Source of the DNA: JBHGBM01 sp041946965
GTDB lineage: Bacteria; Acidobacteriota; Terriglobia; Bryobacterales; Bryobacteraceae
DNA length: 40,566 nt
Assembly (NCBI GenBank): GCA_041946965.1
Contig: JBHGBM010000078.1
Coordinates: 1-40,566, forward strand
Reading direction: 5' to 3'
Shown: positions 25,564 to 33,809 of the stretch, in pieces
Position numbering within the stretch: the stretch's first letter is position 1
How the letters are laid out: each line of letters starts with the position of its first letter
Made by a program: the position numbers and the translations under genes
Notes under the pieces: generated by a model
Told to the model about the DNA's origin: nothing
Seen by the model: the letters and a program-made list of their open reading frames with translations, nothing else
Database searches by the model: none

Positions 25564-26355
25564 ATGAGACTGGTCATCAGCGATCTGGACGGCACTTTAC
25601 TCGACAGCACAAATTACAGCAACGACGCTGCCCGGCGGGCCATCGACGAACTGCGGCGGCGCTTCATCCCGCTGGTTCTCTGCACCAGCAAGACGCGCGC
25701 CGAGGTCGAATACTGGCGCGAGCGCCTGAACAATCCCCACCCCTTCATCGTGGAGAACGGCGGCGCCGTCTACATTCCCAAAGGCTATTTTCCGTTCCCC
25801 GTTTCCGGCGCCGTGGAGCGCGACGATTACGACGTGGTCGAGCTGGGAACCCCCTACGGGCGGCTCGCGCAGGAACTGCGCGCAATCTCCCGGGAGAGTT
25901 CCTGCGCGGCGCTCGGCTTCGCCGACATGAGCGTGGCGGACGTCAGCCTCAAGACCGGACTGCCGGTCCGCCAGGCCGAACTGGCGAAGCGCCGGGAATA
26001 CGACGAACCCTTCGAAATCCTGGGCGCCGGCACCTACCGGCTGCTCGACTGCATCACCGCCCACGGGCTGCACTGGACCCGCGGCGACCGCTTCTACCAC
26101 ATCACCGGCAACAACAGCAAAGCCGAGGCATCACGCCGCCTCGTGGCCTTGTACCGCCAGGCGTTCGGGACGGTGAGCACCATAGGGCTCGGCGACGGCC
26201 ACAACGACACGGGACTGCTGCGGGAAGTGGATTTCCCCGTCGTGGTGCTGTCGCCGTTCGCCCCGGCGCTGGTCCGTGCCGTTCCGCGCAGCACCGTCTC
26301 CCGTTTCCCCGGTCCGCGCGGCTGGAGCGAAGCGGTACTGCGCATGGTGTCCTGA
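25564..26355 (+). CDS. gpgP: HAD-IIB phosphatase: glucosyl/mannosyl-3-phosphoglycerate phosphatase
   Basis: This 263-residue protein removes the phosphate from a hexosyl-3-phosphoglycerate, giving the neutral osmolyte (glucosylglycerate or mannosylglycerate). HAD motifs are DLDGTLLDS (nucleophile Asp7), CTSKTRAEVEYWRERL, a Lys in NNSKAEA, and GLGDGHNDTGLL near 220 (metal site). The match is to the mannosyl-3-phosphoglycerate phosphatase group, which also contains the glucosyl enzyme. Because the next gene is a GpgS-type synthase, glucosyl is the likelier substrate. The start is the ATG at 25564; the frame opens 36 codons earlier, but that part is not conserved-looking. It is followed 12 bp later by gpgS. 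Confidence 0.87.
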   Translation: MRLVISDLDGTLLDSTNYSNDAARRAIDELRRRFIPLVLCTSKTRAEVEYWRERLNNPHPFIVENGGAVYIPKGYFPFPVSGAVERDDYDVVELGTPYGRLAQELRAISRESSCAALGFADMSVADVSLKTGLPVRQAELAKRREYDEPFEILGAGTYRLLDCITAHGLHWTRGDRFYHITGNNSKAEASRRLVALYRQAFGTVSTIGLGDGHNDTGLLREVDFPVVVLSPFAPALVRAVPRSTVSRFPGPRGWSEAVLRMVS

Positions 26356-26367
26356 ACAGGAGGAGAA

Positions 26368-27597
26368 ATGTCCGATTTTTACCAGACGGGATGCGTAACC
26401 ACGTTGCACCGGCTCAACCCGGACGGCATACACCGGCTTGAGAGCGAATTGCGGCGCTACGCGGAGACCCGGCCCATCGGGCTGGTGCTGCCCGCGCTTT
26501 ACTCCGAGTTTGAAAACCCGGCAATGCGGCGGATCGTGGACCAGCTCGCCGGCGCGGACTATGTCCGCCACACCGTGGTCGCGCTCGGCCGCGCCACGCA
26601 ATCCAACTATGCAAGGGCGCGGGCATTCTTCCGCGGGTTTCCCCGACCGGTCACCTTTCTGTGGATGGACAGCCCGCGCATGCAGCACCTTTTCGGCCTG
26701 CTGGACCGGCGGGGCCTCTCGGCGGGCGAAGACGGCAAGGGGCGCTCCTGCTGGATGGCCTACGGCTATCTGCTGGCCACGCGCGACTGCGACGTCATTG
26801 CCCTGCACGACTGCGACATTCTCAACTACGACCGGCAATTCCTCGCCCGGCTGTGCTATCCGGTCACGAACCCCAATCTCGATTTCGACTTCTGCAAGGC
26901 GTTTTACTCCCGCGTGACCGACCGCATGCACGGCCGCGTGACGCGCCTGTTCATGACGCCGCTGATCCGGGCCATCTCCGGCATGGCGCCGAACGTGCCG
27001 CTGCTGCATTTTCTCGATAGCTTCCGCTATCCGCTGGCGGGAGAGTTCGCCATGAAGGCCAACCTGGCCCGCGTGAACCGCGTGCCGGGCGATTGGGGTC
27101 TGGAGGCCGGCGTACTCGCGGAGGTCTTTCGCAACTGCTCGCCCACGCGCACGTGCCAGGTTGACTTGGCCGACAATTACGATCACAAGCACCAGGCGCT
27201 CTCGGCCGAGGATCCCACCAAGGGTCTGCGCCGCATGACGTGCGACATCGCCAAGACGCTGTTCCGCACCCTCGCCGGCGAGGGCGTGGTGTTCACCGCC
27301 GAGCACTTCCGCACGCTCGAGGTCCGCTACATCCGCATGGCGGAGGATATGCTCACCCGCTATTACGCGGATTCGCTGATCAACGGGCTGCACTTCGACC
27401 GGCACGCGGAGGAGCAGGCCGTGGCAACCTTCGCCCACAGCCTGCGGCGCGCCGCCGCCGAGTTTCTGGACGATCCCCTGGGGCTGCCGCTCATCCCCAA
27501 CTGGAACCGGGTGGTGGCGGCGGTCCCCGACTTCTTTGAACGGCTGCTCGAAGCCGTGGAACAGGATGCGTGCGTGGAGAGCGCTCAAGCTGCATGA
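26368..27597 (+). CDS. gpgS: Glucosyl-3-phosphoglycerate synthase (GT81)
   Basis: This 409-residue glycosyltransferase moves glucose from an NDP-glucose to 3-phosphoglycerate, the first step of glucosylglycerate synthesis. The GT-A fold shows PALYSEFEN near the start, GKGRSCWMAYGYLLA at about 123 and the metal-binding DxD as HDCDIL (Asp148/Asp150). Further conserved segments are NPNLDFDFCKAFYSRV, RVTRLFMTPLIRA and SFRYPLAGEFAM, the last a signature I recognise from GpgS-type proteins. The start has AGGAGG just upstream. The gene overlaps the next one by ATGA. Order phosphatase-synthase-second transferase suggests a complete pathway in one operon. Confidence 0.88.
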   Translation: MSDFYQTGCVTTLHRLNPDGIHRLESELRRYAETRPIGLVLPALYSEFENPAMRRIVDQLAGADYVRHTVVALGRATQSNYARARAFFRGFPRPVTFLWMDSPRMQHLFGLLDRRGLSAGEDGKGRSCWMAYGYLLATRDCDVIALHDCDILNYDRQFLARLCYPVTNPNLDFDFCKAFYSRVTDRMHGRVTRLFMTPLIRAISGMAPNVPLLHFLDSFRYPLAGEFAMKANLARVNRVPGDWGLEAGVLAEVFRNCSPTRTCQVDLADNYDHKHQALSAEDPTKGLRRMTCDIAKTLFRTLAGEGVVFTAEHFRTLEVRYIRMAEDMLTRYYADSLINGLHFDRHAEEQAVATFAHSLRRAAAEFLDDPLGLPLIPNWNRVVAAVPDFFERLLEAVEQDACVESAQAA

Positions 27598-29003
27598 TCT
27601 TCCGTGTACCGGATGACGCACTCGCCGCCGCGCACGGCCTGCGCAGCGCGGATATCGTGCTGGGCATCCCCAGCTATCAGAATGCGCACACCATCGCGCA
27701 TGTGGTTCGCGCGGCGCACGCCGGCCTGGCGAAATACTTTCCCCAATTCACGTCCGTCATCGTGAACTCCGACGGTGGCTCCACGGACGGAACGCGCGAG
27801 GCCGCGCTCTCCACTCGCGTCGAGGACTGCCACGTGCTGTTGCTCTCCCATCCGCTGGCCCCGGTTCACCGGCTGTCGTTTCCTTATCACGGCATCCCGG
27901 GAAAAGGCAGCGCGTTCCGCCTGGTCTTCTCGCTGGCGTCCCTGCTCGGCGCCAAAGCTTGCGCGGTGGTCGACGCAGATCTGCGCTCCATCACGCCGGA
28001 GTGGGTAGACCTGCTGTTGCGTCCCATCCTTCACGCCGATTTCGATTTTGTGGCACCGTACTACCACCGCCACAAATACGACGGCACCATCACCAACAGC
28101 ATCGTCTACCCACTCACCCGCGCCCTCTACGGCCTGCGTGTGCGGCAACCCATCGGCGGCGATTTCGGCGTCTCCGGCGCGCTGCTCAACCGCTACCTGG
28201 CGCGCGACGATTGGGACACGGATGTGGCCCGCTACGGCATCGACGTCTGGATGACGACCATCGCCATCTGCGAGGGGTTCCGCGTCTGCCAGAGCTTTCT
28301 GGGCGCTAAGCTCCACGACGCCAAGGACCCCGGGGCCGACCTGAGCGCCATGCTGCACCAGGTGGTCGGCTCGGTTTTCCAACTCATGAGTGAATACGAA
28401 GGCCGTTGGCGCGAGCAATCGGGCAGCCGCCCGGTGGACCTGTTCGGCTTTCGCTACGACGTGGGGCTGGATCCGGTCAACGTCGACGTGGAGCGCATGC
28501 TGAACCTGTTCCGCAAGGGCGCCCGGGAACTGGATGAAATCTGGTCCGCGGCCCTGGCCCCCGCCACCCGTGCCGATATCGCACTCGTGGCGCGCGACAC
28601 CCAATCCGCTTCTTTCCACCTGCCCGACGACCTGTGGGTGCGGGTGGTCTACGATTTTGCCTGCGCCTGCCGGCGCGGCGCTCTCGACCGCGGGCACCTG
28701 CTGCGCTCTCTGACGCCGCTGTATCTCGCGCGTGTGGCTTCGTTCGTGATCGAAACCGCCCGGCTTACGAGCGACGAGGTGGACCAGAAGATCGAGGCGC
28801 TGTGCCTGCGCTACGAAGAGCTGAAACCTTATCTGATTTCGAATTGGAGGTACCGCCATGATGGAGATCATCCGGGGCGCGCTGGAGCGCCTCACGCAAC
28901 AGGCCAGGAACGGCCTGCCCCCGCTGATCGCGGCTCTGGCGATCTTGCTGGCCGCGCTGCTGCTGGCGATGGCGGCCCGCTGGCTGACCGCGAAAGCGTT
29001 TAG
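27594..29003 (+). CDS. Glycosyltransferase resembling GT78 mannosylglycerate synthase
   Basis: This GT-A glycosyltransferase of 469 residues has SDGGSTDGT (about 59), PGKG (102-105), the DxD VVDADL (Asp127/Asp129), QPIGGDFGVS (about 175), YGIDVWMTTIAI (about 214) and AKLHDAKD (His241). The order PGKG, DAD, GG(D/E), GID and a later His matches what I remember of Rhodothermus mannosylglycerate synthase, so a GT78-like role is proposed: adding a sugar to glycerate or glucosylglycerate. The last 45 or so residues (after PYLISNWR) are Gly/Ala/Arg-rich, look like a wrong-frame reading of the next gene, and overlap it by 146 bp. The true end may be near 28850, with a stop codon lost or frameshifted. 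Confidence 0.78.
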   Translation: MIFRVPDDALAAAHGLRSADIVLGIPSYQNAHTIAHVVRAAHAGLAKYFPQFTSVIVNSDGGSTDGTREAALSTRVEDCHVLLLSHPLAPVHRLSFPYHGIPGKGSAFRLVFSLASLLGAKACAVVDADLRSITPEWVDLLLRPILHADFDFVAPYYHRHKYDGTITNSIVYPLTRALYGLRVRQPIGGDFGVSGALLNRYLARDDWDTDVARYGIDVWMTTIAICEGFRVCQSFLGAKLHDAKDPGADLSAMLHQVVGSVFQLMSEYEGRWREQSGSRPVDLFGFRYDVGLDPVNVDVERMLNLFRKGARELDEIWSAALAPATRADIALVARDTQSASFHLPDDLWVRVVYDFACACRRGALDRGHLLRSLTPLYLARVASFVIETARLTSDEVDQKIEALCLRYEELKPYLISNWRYRHDGDHPGRAGAPHATGQERPAPADRGSGDLAGRAAAGDGGPLADRESV

Positions 29004-29541
29004 GGGCATCGAGCTGGATCAATGGCTCCGGCGCTCGGGTATCGCCGTGACGCTCGGCGCTTCGGGAAGGGTGCCGGTGGCGCGCCTCGCCGCCCAGGCC
29101 GTCTACTGGCTGATTTTGATCGCGGGTGTGCTGACCGCGCTGAACGCATTCGGCACCGAACTCACCGCCCGCATGACCGCTGGAGCCGTCCTGCTGTTGC
29201 CGCGCCTGCTGGCGGCGGCCGCAATTCTACTGGGGGGCATGTGGCTGGCCCAATACCTTGGGCGGGGCGCGTTGGTGTGGGCCGTGAACGAGGACCTGCC
29301 CTCGCCGCGCAAGCTCGCCCTGCTGGTGCGCGCCGCCGTGTTGTTCGCCTCCGTGGTGGTGACCGCCGATTTCCTGAACTTCGCTCCCGCCGTGTTCCTG
29401 GCCGCCTTCGTCATTTTGCTGGCCGGCGCCGCTCTGGCAGGCGGGCTGGCGATCGGCCTGGGGGCCCGCGACGCCGTACGCCGTCATCTTGAAACGCGCC
29501 GCGACACCCGCGGCGAGCGTTCACTCTGGACCCACCTGTGA
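28858..29541 (+). CDS. Membrane protein with conserved TM-helix repeats (mechanosensitive-channel type)
   Basis: This 227-residue inner-membrane protein has about four hydrophobic helices: roughly 20-42 (LIAALAILLAALLLAMAA), 82-102, 110-135 and 155-195 (the last probably two helices). The helices have the Gly/Ala-rich pattern of the conserved TM-helix repeat found in small mechanosensitive-like channels, without the MscS beta domain. GGAGG lies 7 nt before the ATG, giving a strong start inside the end of the glycosyltransferase frame. Placement after osmolyte synthesis genes fits a role in osmotic response, by inference. An ATG one codon later would serve equally. Confidence 0.72.
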   Translation: MMEIIRGALERLTQQARNGLPPLIAALAILLAALLLAMAARWLTAKAFRGIELDQWLRRSGIAVTLGASGRVPVARLAAQAVYWLILIAGVLTALNAFGTELTARMTAGAVLLLPRLLAAAAILLGGMWLAQYLGRGALVWAVNEDLPSPRKLALLVRAAVLFASVVVTADFLNFAPAVFLAAFVILLAGAALAGGLAIGLGARDAVRRHLETRRDTRGERSLWTHL

Positions 29542-29551
29542 TAATGGAGCT

Positions 29552-30886
29552 ATGAGACTCCGGTCATGGCCGGTGCTGGCCCTGGGTTTCGGCGCCGTCC
29601 TGCTCGTGGCCGCGCTGTGGGGTCTGGAAAACCGCCGCACCGTGCTCGGCGTGTACGACAGCATGCGCGAGATGCGGCGCACGCACGCACGGGCTGAAGC
29701 GGCTCTTCGCGACATCCAATCGGGCATCTACCGCTCCGACATTTTCGTACGCGATTTCCTTCTGGATCCTTCCCAGATCACCGCCGACCTGCACCGGCGC
29801 GAGTTGCTGACGCTCCACGCCGGCATGAACGCGCGTCTCGAGGAGATCGGCAAACTCGGGATCGCCGACGCCACTCTCTTGGATCAGCTCCGCAAGGAAA
29901 TCGACGAGTACTGGCAATCGCGCGACGCCATCTTCGACTGGACGCCGGAGCAACGCCGCGCTCTGAGCTTCTGGTACCTGCGCAAGCAGGTGCTGCCGCG
30001 CCGCCAGGCGGCACTGGAGGTGGCCACCCAGGCGCAGAAGTTGAACGCCGCCGACCTGCGCGCTCAGGAAGCGGAGATGGAGCGCGCCATGTCCACGCAT
30101 CGCCGCAGGGGCGATGTGCTGCTCGGCGTCGTCTTGGGCAGCGGGCTGCTCATCGCCGGCGTGAGCATGAGGCGGATTTCGCGCCTGGAGGCGCGTGCGC
30201 AACAGCAGCATGCACGCACCGAGCAGGCCGAGCGGGAGCTGCGCCGGTTGTCGCAGCAACTGGTACACGCCCAGGAGGAAGAACGCCGCCGCATATCCCG
30301 CGAACTCCACGACGAAGTCGGACAGACGCTCACGGGCTTGCGGCTGGAGCTACGGAACCTGGAGAAGCTGCGCAGCGGCTCCGAGTCCGATTTCCACGCC
30401 CACCTGGAGGCAGCCAGGGAACTCGCCTCGGGCACGCTGCAAAGCGTCCGCAGCCTGGCGGCGGGACTGCGGCCGTCCGTCCTGGACGATCTCGGCCTGG
30501 CTCCCGCGCTGGAGTGGCTCGCGCGCGAGTTCACGCGCCGCACCCGCATCCCCGTCGAGGTGCTGGTGGAAGGTCTGCCGCCGGAATTGCCCGAAGCGCA
30601 CAGGACATGCATCTACCGGGTGGTCCAGGAAGCGCTCACGAATTGCGCCAAACACGCCGAGGCGCGCCAGATTCGTGTCGCCCTCCACGGCGACGGGACG
30701 CGCCTTTCGCTCGCCGTGAACGACGACGGCCGCGGATTTTCGATGGAAGCCGCGGGACGGGGGCTGGGTCTGATCGGCATCGGCGAGCGCGTCCGCGAGC
30801 TGGGCGGCACGGTCACGGTGCATTCGCAGCCCGGCAAAGGCGCCCTGCTCAAAGTCGCCATCCCCCTTTCCGGAGAGCCGGCGTGA
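29552..30886 (+). CDS. Sensor histidine kinase, NarL/DegS type (HisKA_3)
   Basis: This 444-residue membrane-bound kinase has a first helix (about 5-25) and a periplasmic helical sensor of about 160 residues with CHASE3-like character (VYDSMREMRRTHARAEAALRD). The second helix is at about 188-210. A linker and a HisKA_3 box follow, with the phospho-accepting His253 (ISRELHDEVGQTLTG). The ATPase domain has the N box as VVQEALTNCAKHA and the G boxes as DDGRGF and GLGLIGIGERV. It overlaps the response regulator gene by GTGA, so the two form one two-component system. The ligand is unknown; the osmolyte genes next door are an obvious candidate target. Confidence 0.93.
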   Translation: MRLRSWPVLALGFGAVLLVAALWGLENRRTVLGVYDSMREMRRTHARAEAALRDIQSGIYRSDIFVRDFLLDPSQITADLHRRELLTLHAGMNARLEEIGKLGIADATLLDQLRKEIDEYWQSRDAIFDWTPEQRRALSFWYLRKQVLPRRQAALEVATQAQKLNAADLRAQEAEMERAMSTHRRRGDVLLGVVLGSGLLIAGVSMRRISRLEARAQQQHARTEQAERELRRLSQQLVHAQEEERRRISRELHDEVGQTLTGLRLELRNLEKLRSGSESDFHAHLEAARELASGTLQSVRSLAAGLRPSVLDDLGLAPALEWLAREFTRRTRIPVEVLVEGLPPELPEAHRTCIYRVVQEALTNCAKHAEARQIRVALHGDGTRLSLAVNDDGRGFSMEAAGRGLGLIGIGERVRELGGTVTVHSQPGKGALLKVAIPLSGEPA

Positions 30887-31533
30887 AGAAAACGCGCGTC
30901 CTCCTGGCGGACGATCACGGCGTGGTCCGCAAAGGCCTGCGGTTCGTTCTGGAAGGCGAAGCCGACCTGGAAGTGGCGGGGGAAGCCGCGGATGGCCGCC
31001 AGGCGGTGGACATGGCCGCCTCGCTGCGGCCGGACGTGGTTGTCATGGACATCGCCATGCCGCATCTCAACGGCATCGACGCCACCAGCCAGATCGTCCG
31101 CGACCGGCCGGAGACCGCGGTGATCATCCTCAGCATGCACTCCGACGAGGAGTACGTGGTGCGCGCCCTCACCGCCGGCGCCAAAGGCTATCTGCTCAAG
31201 GACTCGGCCGAAAAGGACATCGTGCGGGCCATCCAGACGGTCTGCGCCGGGAAGCCTTTCTTCAGTCCGGACATCGCCAAGACCATGCTGGACGACTACG
31301 TGCGGGGCTTGCAGGCCCGCGCCGCCGCGGATTCCTACGAGCTGCTCACCGACCGCGAAAAAGAAGTGCTGCAACTGCTCGCCTACGGCAGGACCAACAA
31401 GGAGGTGGCGACGTTGCTGAACCTGAGCACTTACACGGTGGAGACGCACCGCACCCACATCATGCAGAAACTGAACCTGCACAATACGGCGGAGCTGGTG
31501 CTGTACGCGGTGCGGAAAAAGATTATTACGTGA
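30883..31533 (+). CDS. Response regulator, NarL/FixJ family
   Basis: This 216-residue DNA-binding regulator has a receiver domain with acidic pocket Asp10/Asp11 (LLADDHGVVRKG), phospho-acceptor Asp56 (VVVMDIAMPHLNG) and Lys in YLLKDS. A LuxR-type helix-turn-helix follows at the C-terminus (LTDREKEVLQLLAYGRTNKEVA, then STYTVETHRTHIMQKL). The GTG start at 30883 overlaps the kinase stop, with GGAGAG about 7 nt upstream. It is the partner of the kinase before it. Confidence 0.95.
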   Translation: MKKTRVLLADDHGVVRKGLRFVLEGEADLEVAGEAADGRQAVDMAASLRPDVVVMDIAMPHLNGIDATSQIVRDRPETAVIILSMHSDEEYVVRALTAGAKGYLLKDSAEKDIVRAIQTVCAGKPFFSPDIAKTMLDDYVRGLQARAAADSYELLTDREKEVLQLLAYGRTNKEVATLLNLSTYTVETHRTHIMQKLNLHNTAELVLYAVRKKIIT

Positions 31534-31598
31534 GGGGAGGCGGCGCGGATGCCGAGGAACGGTCATCCGGCTGCACGGCACGCTGGAACTTTCGACTA

Positions 31599-31633
31599 AC
31601 CGTAAACTGCGGGCGGCTTCGCGGCTTTACGGT
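31599..31633. repeat. Inverted repeat 66 bp after the response regulator gene
   Basis: ACCGTAAA (31599-31606) and TTTACGGT (31626-31633) are perfect 8-bp inverted copies with a GC-rich 19-nt spacer. It could be a terminator stem for the kinase-regulator operon, but it lacks a T tract; a recombination or insertion scar is equally possible. Confidence 0.35.
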
Positions 31634-31757
31634 AACTTACTGGAGGAGGACGGCCGTGATGCCCTAAGGTGCAGAGGGACACTACCGTGCTCGACGTTGA
31701 CGGCGCGATTGGTCACGCGCACTTCCGCGAACCACTTCGCGCCATCGAAACTCTTGA

Positions 31758-32057
31758 AAGAAATATTGGCGTTCCTGCCTCGGAAGGGATCGGGCGGAGA
31801 CGGCTCCCTGGGGGACCGCGCTTACCGCCGCGCTTCCGCTCTCGGTCAAAGCTCGCGGCACGGGCGTCATCGCGAAAATCGACGTGATGAAGGACAACAA
31901 AGTCATCTATTCGACGTCGCCGGGCCAGCGCGACGCCGGCTTCCAGTTCCTGGATAAGGGCGCCATAACCGGCCGTAACTTCTACTACGTCCGGCTCCTG
32001 CAAGACGACGGCATGATCGCCTGGACCTCGCCGTTCTTCGTCAACTATTCGCGGTAG
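31758..32057 (+). pseudogene. C-terminal fragment of a DUF3604/PHP-type exported protein
   Basis: A plus frame ending at TAG 32055-32057 reads, over its last 75 codons, IAKIDVMKDNKVIYST, then NFYYVRLLQDDGMIAWTSP and FFVNYSR. This resembles the C-terminal beta domain of DUF3604-type exported proteins, which end in a YYYVRVxQxDGxxAWSSPIWV-like segment. There is no start codon in a sensible place, and the frame closes upstream at 31755. The other half of the 604-bp stretch 31534-32137 has only a short minus-strand frame (about 31627-31810, containing NISFKSFDGAKWFAEVRV) that I do not recognise. The whole stretch looks like decayed genes. Confidence 0.42.
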
Positions 32058-32137
32058 CACGCGCACCGGCGAACGGCCATGGGGCTTCGCCATGGCCTAA
32101 GATCGAGAATGGGCAACAGAATTCACTGGAGGCGCAC

Positions 32138-32590
32138 ATGAAAAGTCGTTTCGTGTTGTTTGCGGCACTGGGGATCCTTCTGGCTGCCGGGTTCGCCTTT
32201 GTTCGGGCCGGGCATCCGCCGGCGGTACAAGCTCAGGGCGGGTGTAGCGCTACGTTGCAAGGGAATTATGGACTCCACCTGCAAGGATGGATGCCGTCGT
32301 CGAACCCTAACTCAGCTTTGGTTCCGTTTGCACAGGTCGGTCTGCTGACCGTCGATGGCGCCGAAATCCGCCTGAAGGTCACCAGCAACGTAGGCGGCCA
32401 GATCGCGAGAGACAACTTCACTTATTCCTACCAGGTGAACGAGGACTGCACCGGAAGCATGACGCCCGCGCCCGGTATCATGGCGGGCCCCGCGGAGTTT
32501 GTCCTGGCCAACGGCGGCAAGCAGGCGCTGATCGTCGTTACCCTTCCGCAGGTGGGTGTTGTGATGTCCGGTGAGGCGGTCCAGCAGTAG
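32138..32590 (+). CDS. Small secreted protein of unknown function
   Basis: This 150-residue protein starts with a signal peptide (about 1-33, FVLFAALGILLAAGFAFV, cleaved near VQAQG). The mature part contains GCSATLQGNYGLHLQG and a second Cys (EDCTGSM), so one disulfide is possible. The GNYG motif is common in small secreted acidobacterial proteins with predicted beta structure, but no function is attached to it. GGAGG lies 8 nt before the ATG. The gene stands alone and converges on the PspA cassette with a 2-bp gap. Confidence 0.75.
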   Translation: MKSRFVLFAALGILLAAGFAFVRAGHPPAVQAQGGCSATLQGNYGLHLQGWMPSSNPNSALVPFAQVGLLTVDGAEIRLKVTSNVGGQIARDNFTYSYQVNEDCTGSMTPAPGIMAGPAEFVLANGGKQALIVVTLPQVGVVMSGEAVQQ

Positions 32591-32592
32591 TC

Positions 32593-33804
32593 CTACCGCC
32601 GGCGTCCCAGGACGCGCGGAATGGCACGTGACGGGCTCTTGTACTTCGAGCCGCCGAAGCTGCCGCCGCGGGCGTACTTCGAGCCGCTGAAACCGCCGCC
32701 CCGCGCGTACTTGCTTCCGGAGAACGTGCTCGAAGAGGTCGGGGAACGGAACGAAGGGGTCTGCTTGGGCGCGGCGCCGTGGCGTTCGCGGAAACTTTCC
32801 CACTCGCGGCGATCGAGCGGCCGCGCCGTGGCGCCGCCGCCGCTCGCGGCCGAAAGCAGCTCGCGCAGCAGCGCATAGCGGCCGAACCACACCCAGAAAG
32901 TGTCGGCACCGCGGCGCTCCCAACGCCCGTACTGGTTGGACCCTTCCGCGGGCGGCGCGACGTAGGCGTGCCATGCCGGATGCGAGACGCGCTCAGCCTC
33001 GGAATCGTACCTTCCCGCCGGCTTGTGGGCGATGGCCATGCCCACGTCGCCCGAGCCGTGGAACTCGGCGCGCGAAACCTCCACCCAACGCTCGCCGCTC
33101 GACACCTGGCCGTCGCGCGTCCGCACGGTGCGGATCTTCTCCCGCCGCCGGCGCGCATCCCGGTCCACCAGCACCTGGTCCCAGGACTCGTAAAGCTGGC
33201 CCGCGAGAGCCTGGAGTTCCGCCGCTTGCGCTGGCAGCAGGGCCGCCCGGTGAAGAGCGTCGGCGTCGCCGCGCGCTTTGGCCGCCTCCGCGCCGGACTG
33301 CGTCTCACTGAGGGACGCCAGGCGGCTTTCGAGATCGGCCCGCTTCTCCGGCCAGTCGCGGCCGGCCTTCTCCACGGCGGCGGCCACGGGCGCCAGATCC
33401 ACCGACATGGCCGCGCGGTAATCGCGGTCGATGGCGGCCAGCGCGGCCAGCTTTTCGGTTTCGCGGGCGGCCTCCGACCGCGCCTGCCGTTCGTGAGCGA
33501 GCAGCGCTTCGGCCCGCGCGCGGTCGCTCCGGCGGTTGGCCTTGTACAGCGCGTCGAGCGCGGCCATATCGGCATCGGCCGGTTTCAGCGCTTCTTCGAC
33601 CGCGCGCACGCGCTCGGGCGGCAGGGCCGCGCCGCCTTCCTGGCGTGTCTGGTCGAACTGCCGGTGTACGGCCGCCAACGATGCCCGCTCGGAATCGATT
33701 GCGGTGCGCACCCCCTGGGGCAGATCGTCCAGGCCCATGAACGGCGCCGCGATGATGCCGGTGGTGAGCAGGGCCGCAAGGAAACTCAGCCCGCGTGGAT
33801 GCAT
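32593..33804 (-). CDS. Secreted coiled-coil protein with C-terminal GSKY repeats, PspA-cassette member
   Basis: This 403-residue protein is not assigned to a family. It has a signal peptide (about 1-22, LSFLAALLTTGIIAAPFM) and a long Ala/Arg/Glu-rich helical part (about 30-215), probably coiled coil. A more globular part with several Trp residues follows (about 235-330, PAWHAYVAPPAEG and ADTFWVWFGRYALL). The Gly/Ser-rich tail holds 11-residue repeats (SGSKYARGGGF, SGSKYARGGSF, GGSKYKSPS). It is the last gene of the four-gene operon, 5 bp after the DUF4178 gene. The place and Gly/Ser/Arg tail recall YgiB/YjfM-type proteins encoded with a PspA paralogue in enterobacteria, an analogy only. Confidence 0.78.
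   Translation of the reverse strand: MHPRGLSFLAALLTTGIIAAPFMGLDDLPQGVRTAIDSERASLAAVHRQFDQTRQEGGAALPPERVRAVEEALKPADADMAALDALYKANRRSDRARAEALLAHERQARSEAARETEKLAALAAIDRDYRAAMSVDLAPVAAAVEKAGRDWPEKRADLESRLASLSETQSGAEAAKARGDADALHRAALLPAQAAELQALAGQLYESWDQVLVDRDARRRREKIRTVRTRDGQVSSGERWVEVSRAEFHGSGDVGMAIAHKPAGRYDSEAERVSHPAWHAYVAPPAEGSNQYGRWERRGADTFWVWFGRYALLRELLSAASGGGATARPLDRREWESFRERHGAAPKQTPSFRSPTSSSTFSGSKYARGGGFSGSKYARGGSFGGSKYKSPSRAIPRVLGRRR
32642..32730 (-). repeat. 33-bp tandem repeats coding for the GSKY tail
   Basis: Two imperfect 33-bp units (32642-32674 and 32675-32707) and a partial third (to about 32730) encode the 11-residue GSKY repeats. The period is a multiple of three, so unit number can change without loss of frame. 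Confidence 0.75.
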
Positions 33805-33809
33805 GCGAC

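Noticed and set aside
32642..32730. CRISPR array
   Set aside because: The 33-bp units are directly adjacent without spacers and encode protein repeats in frame.
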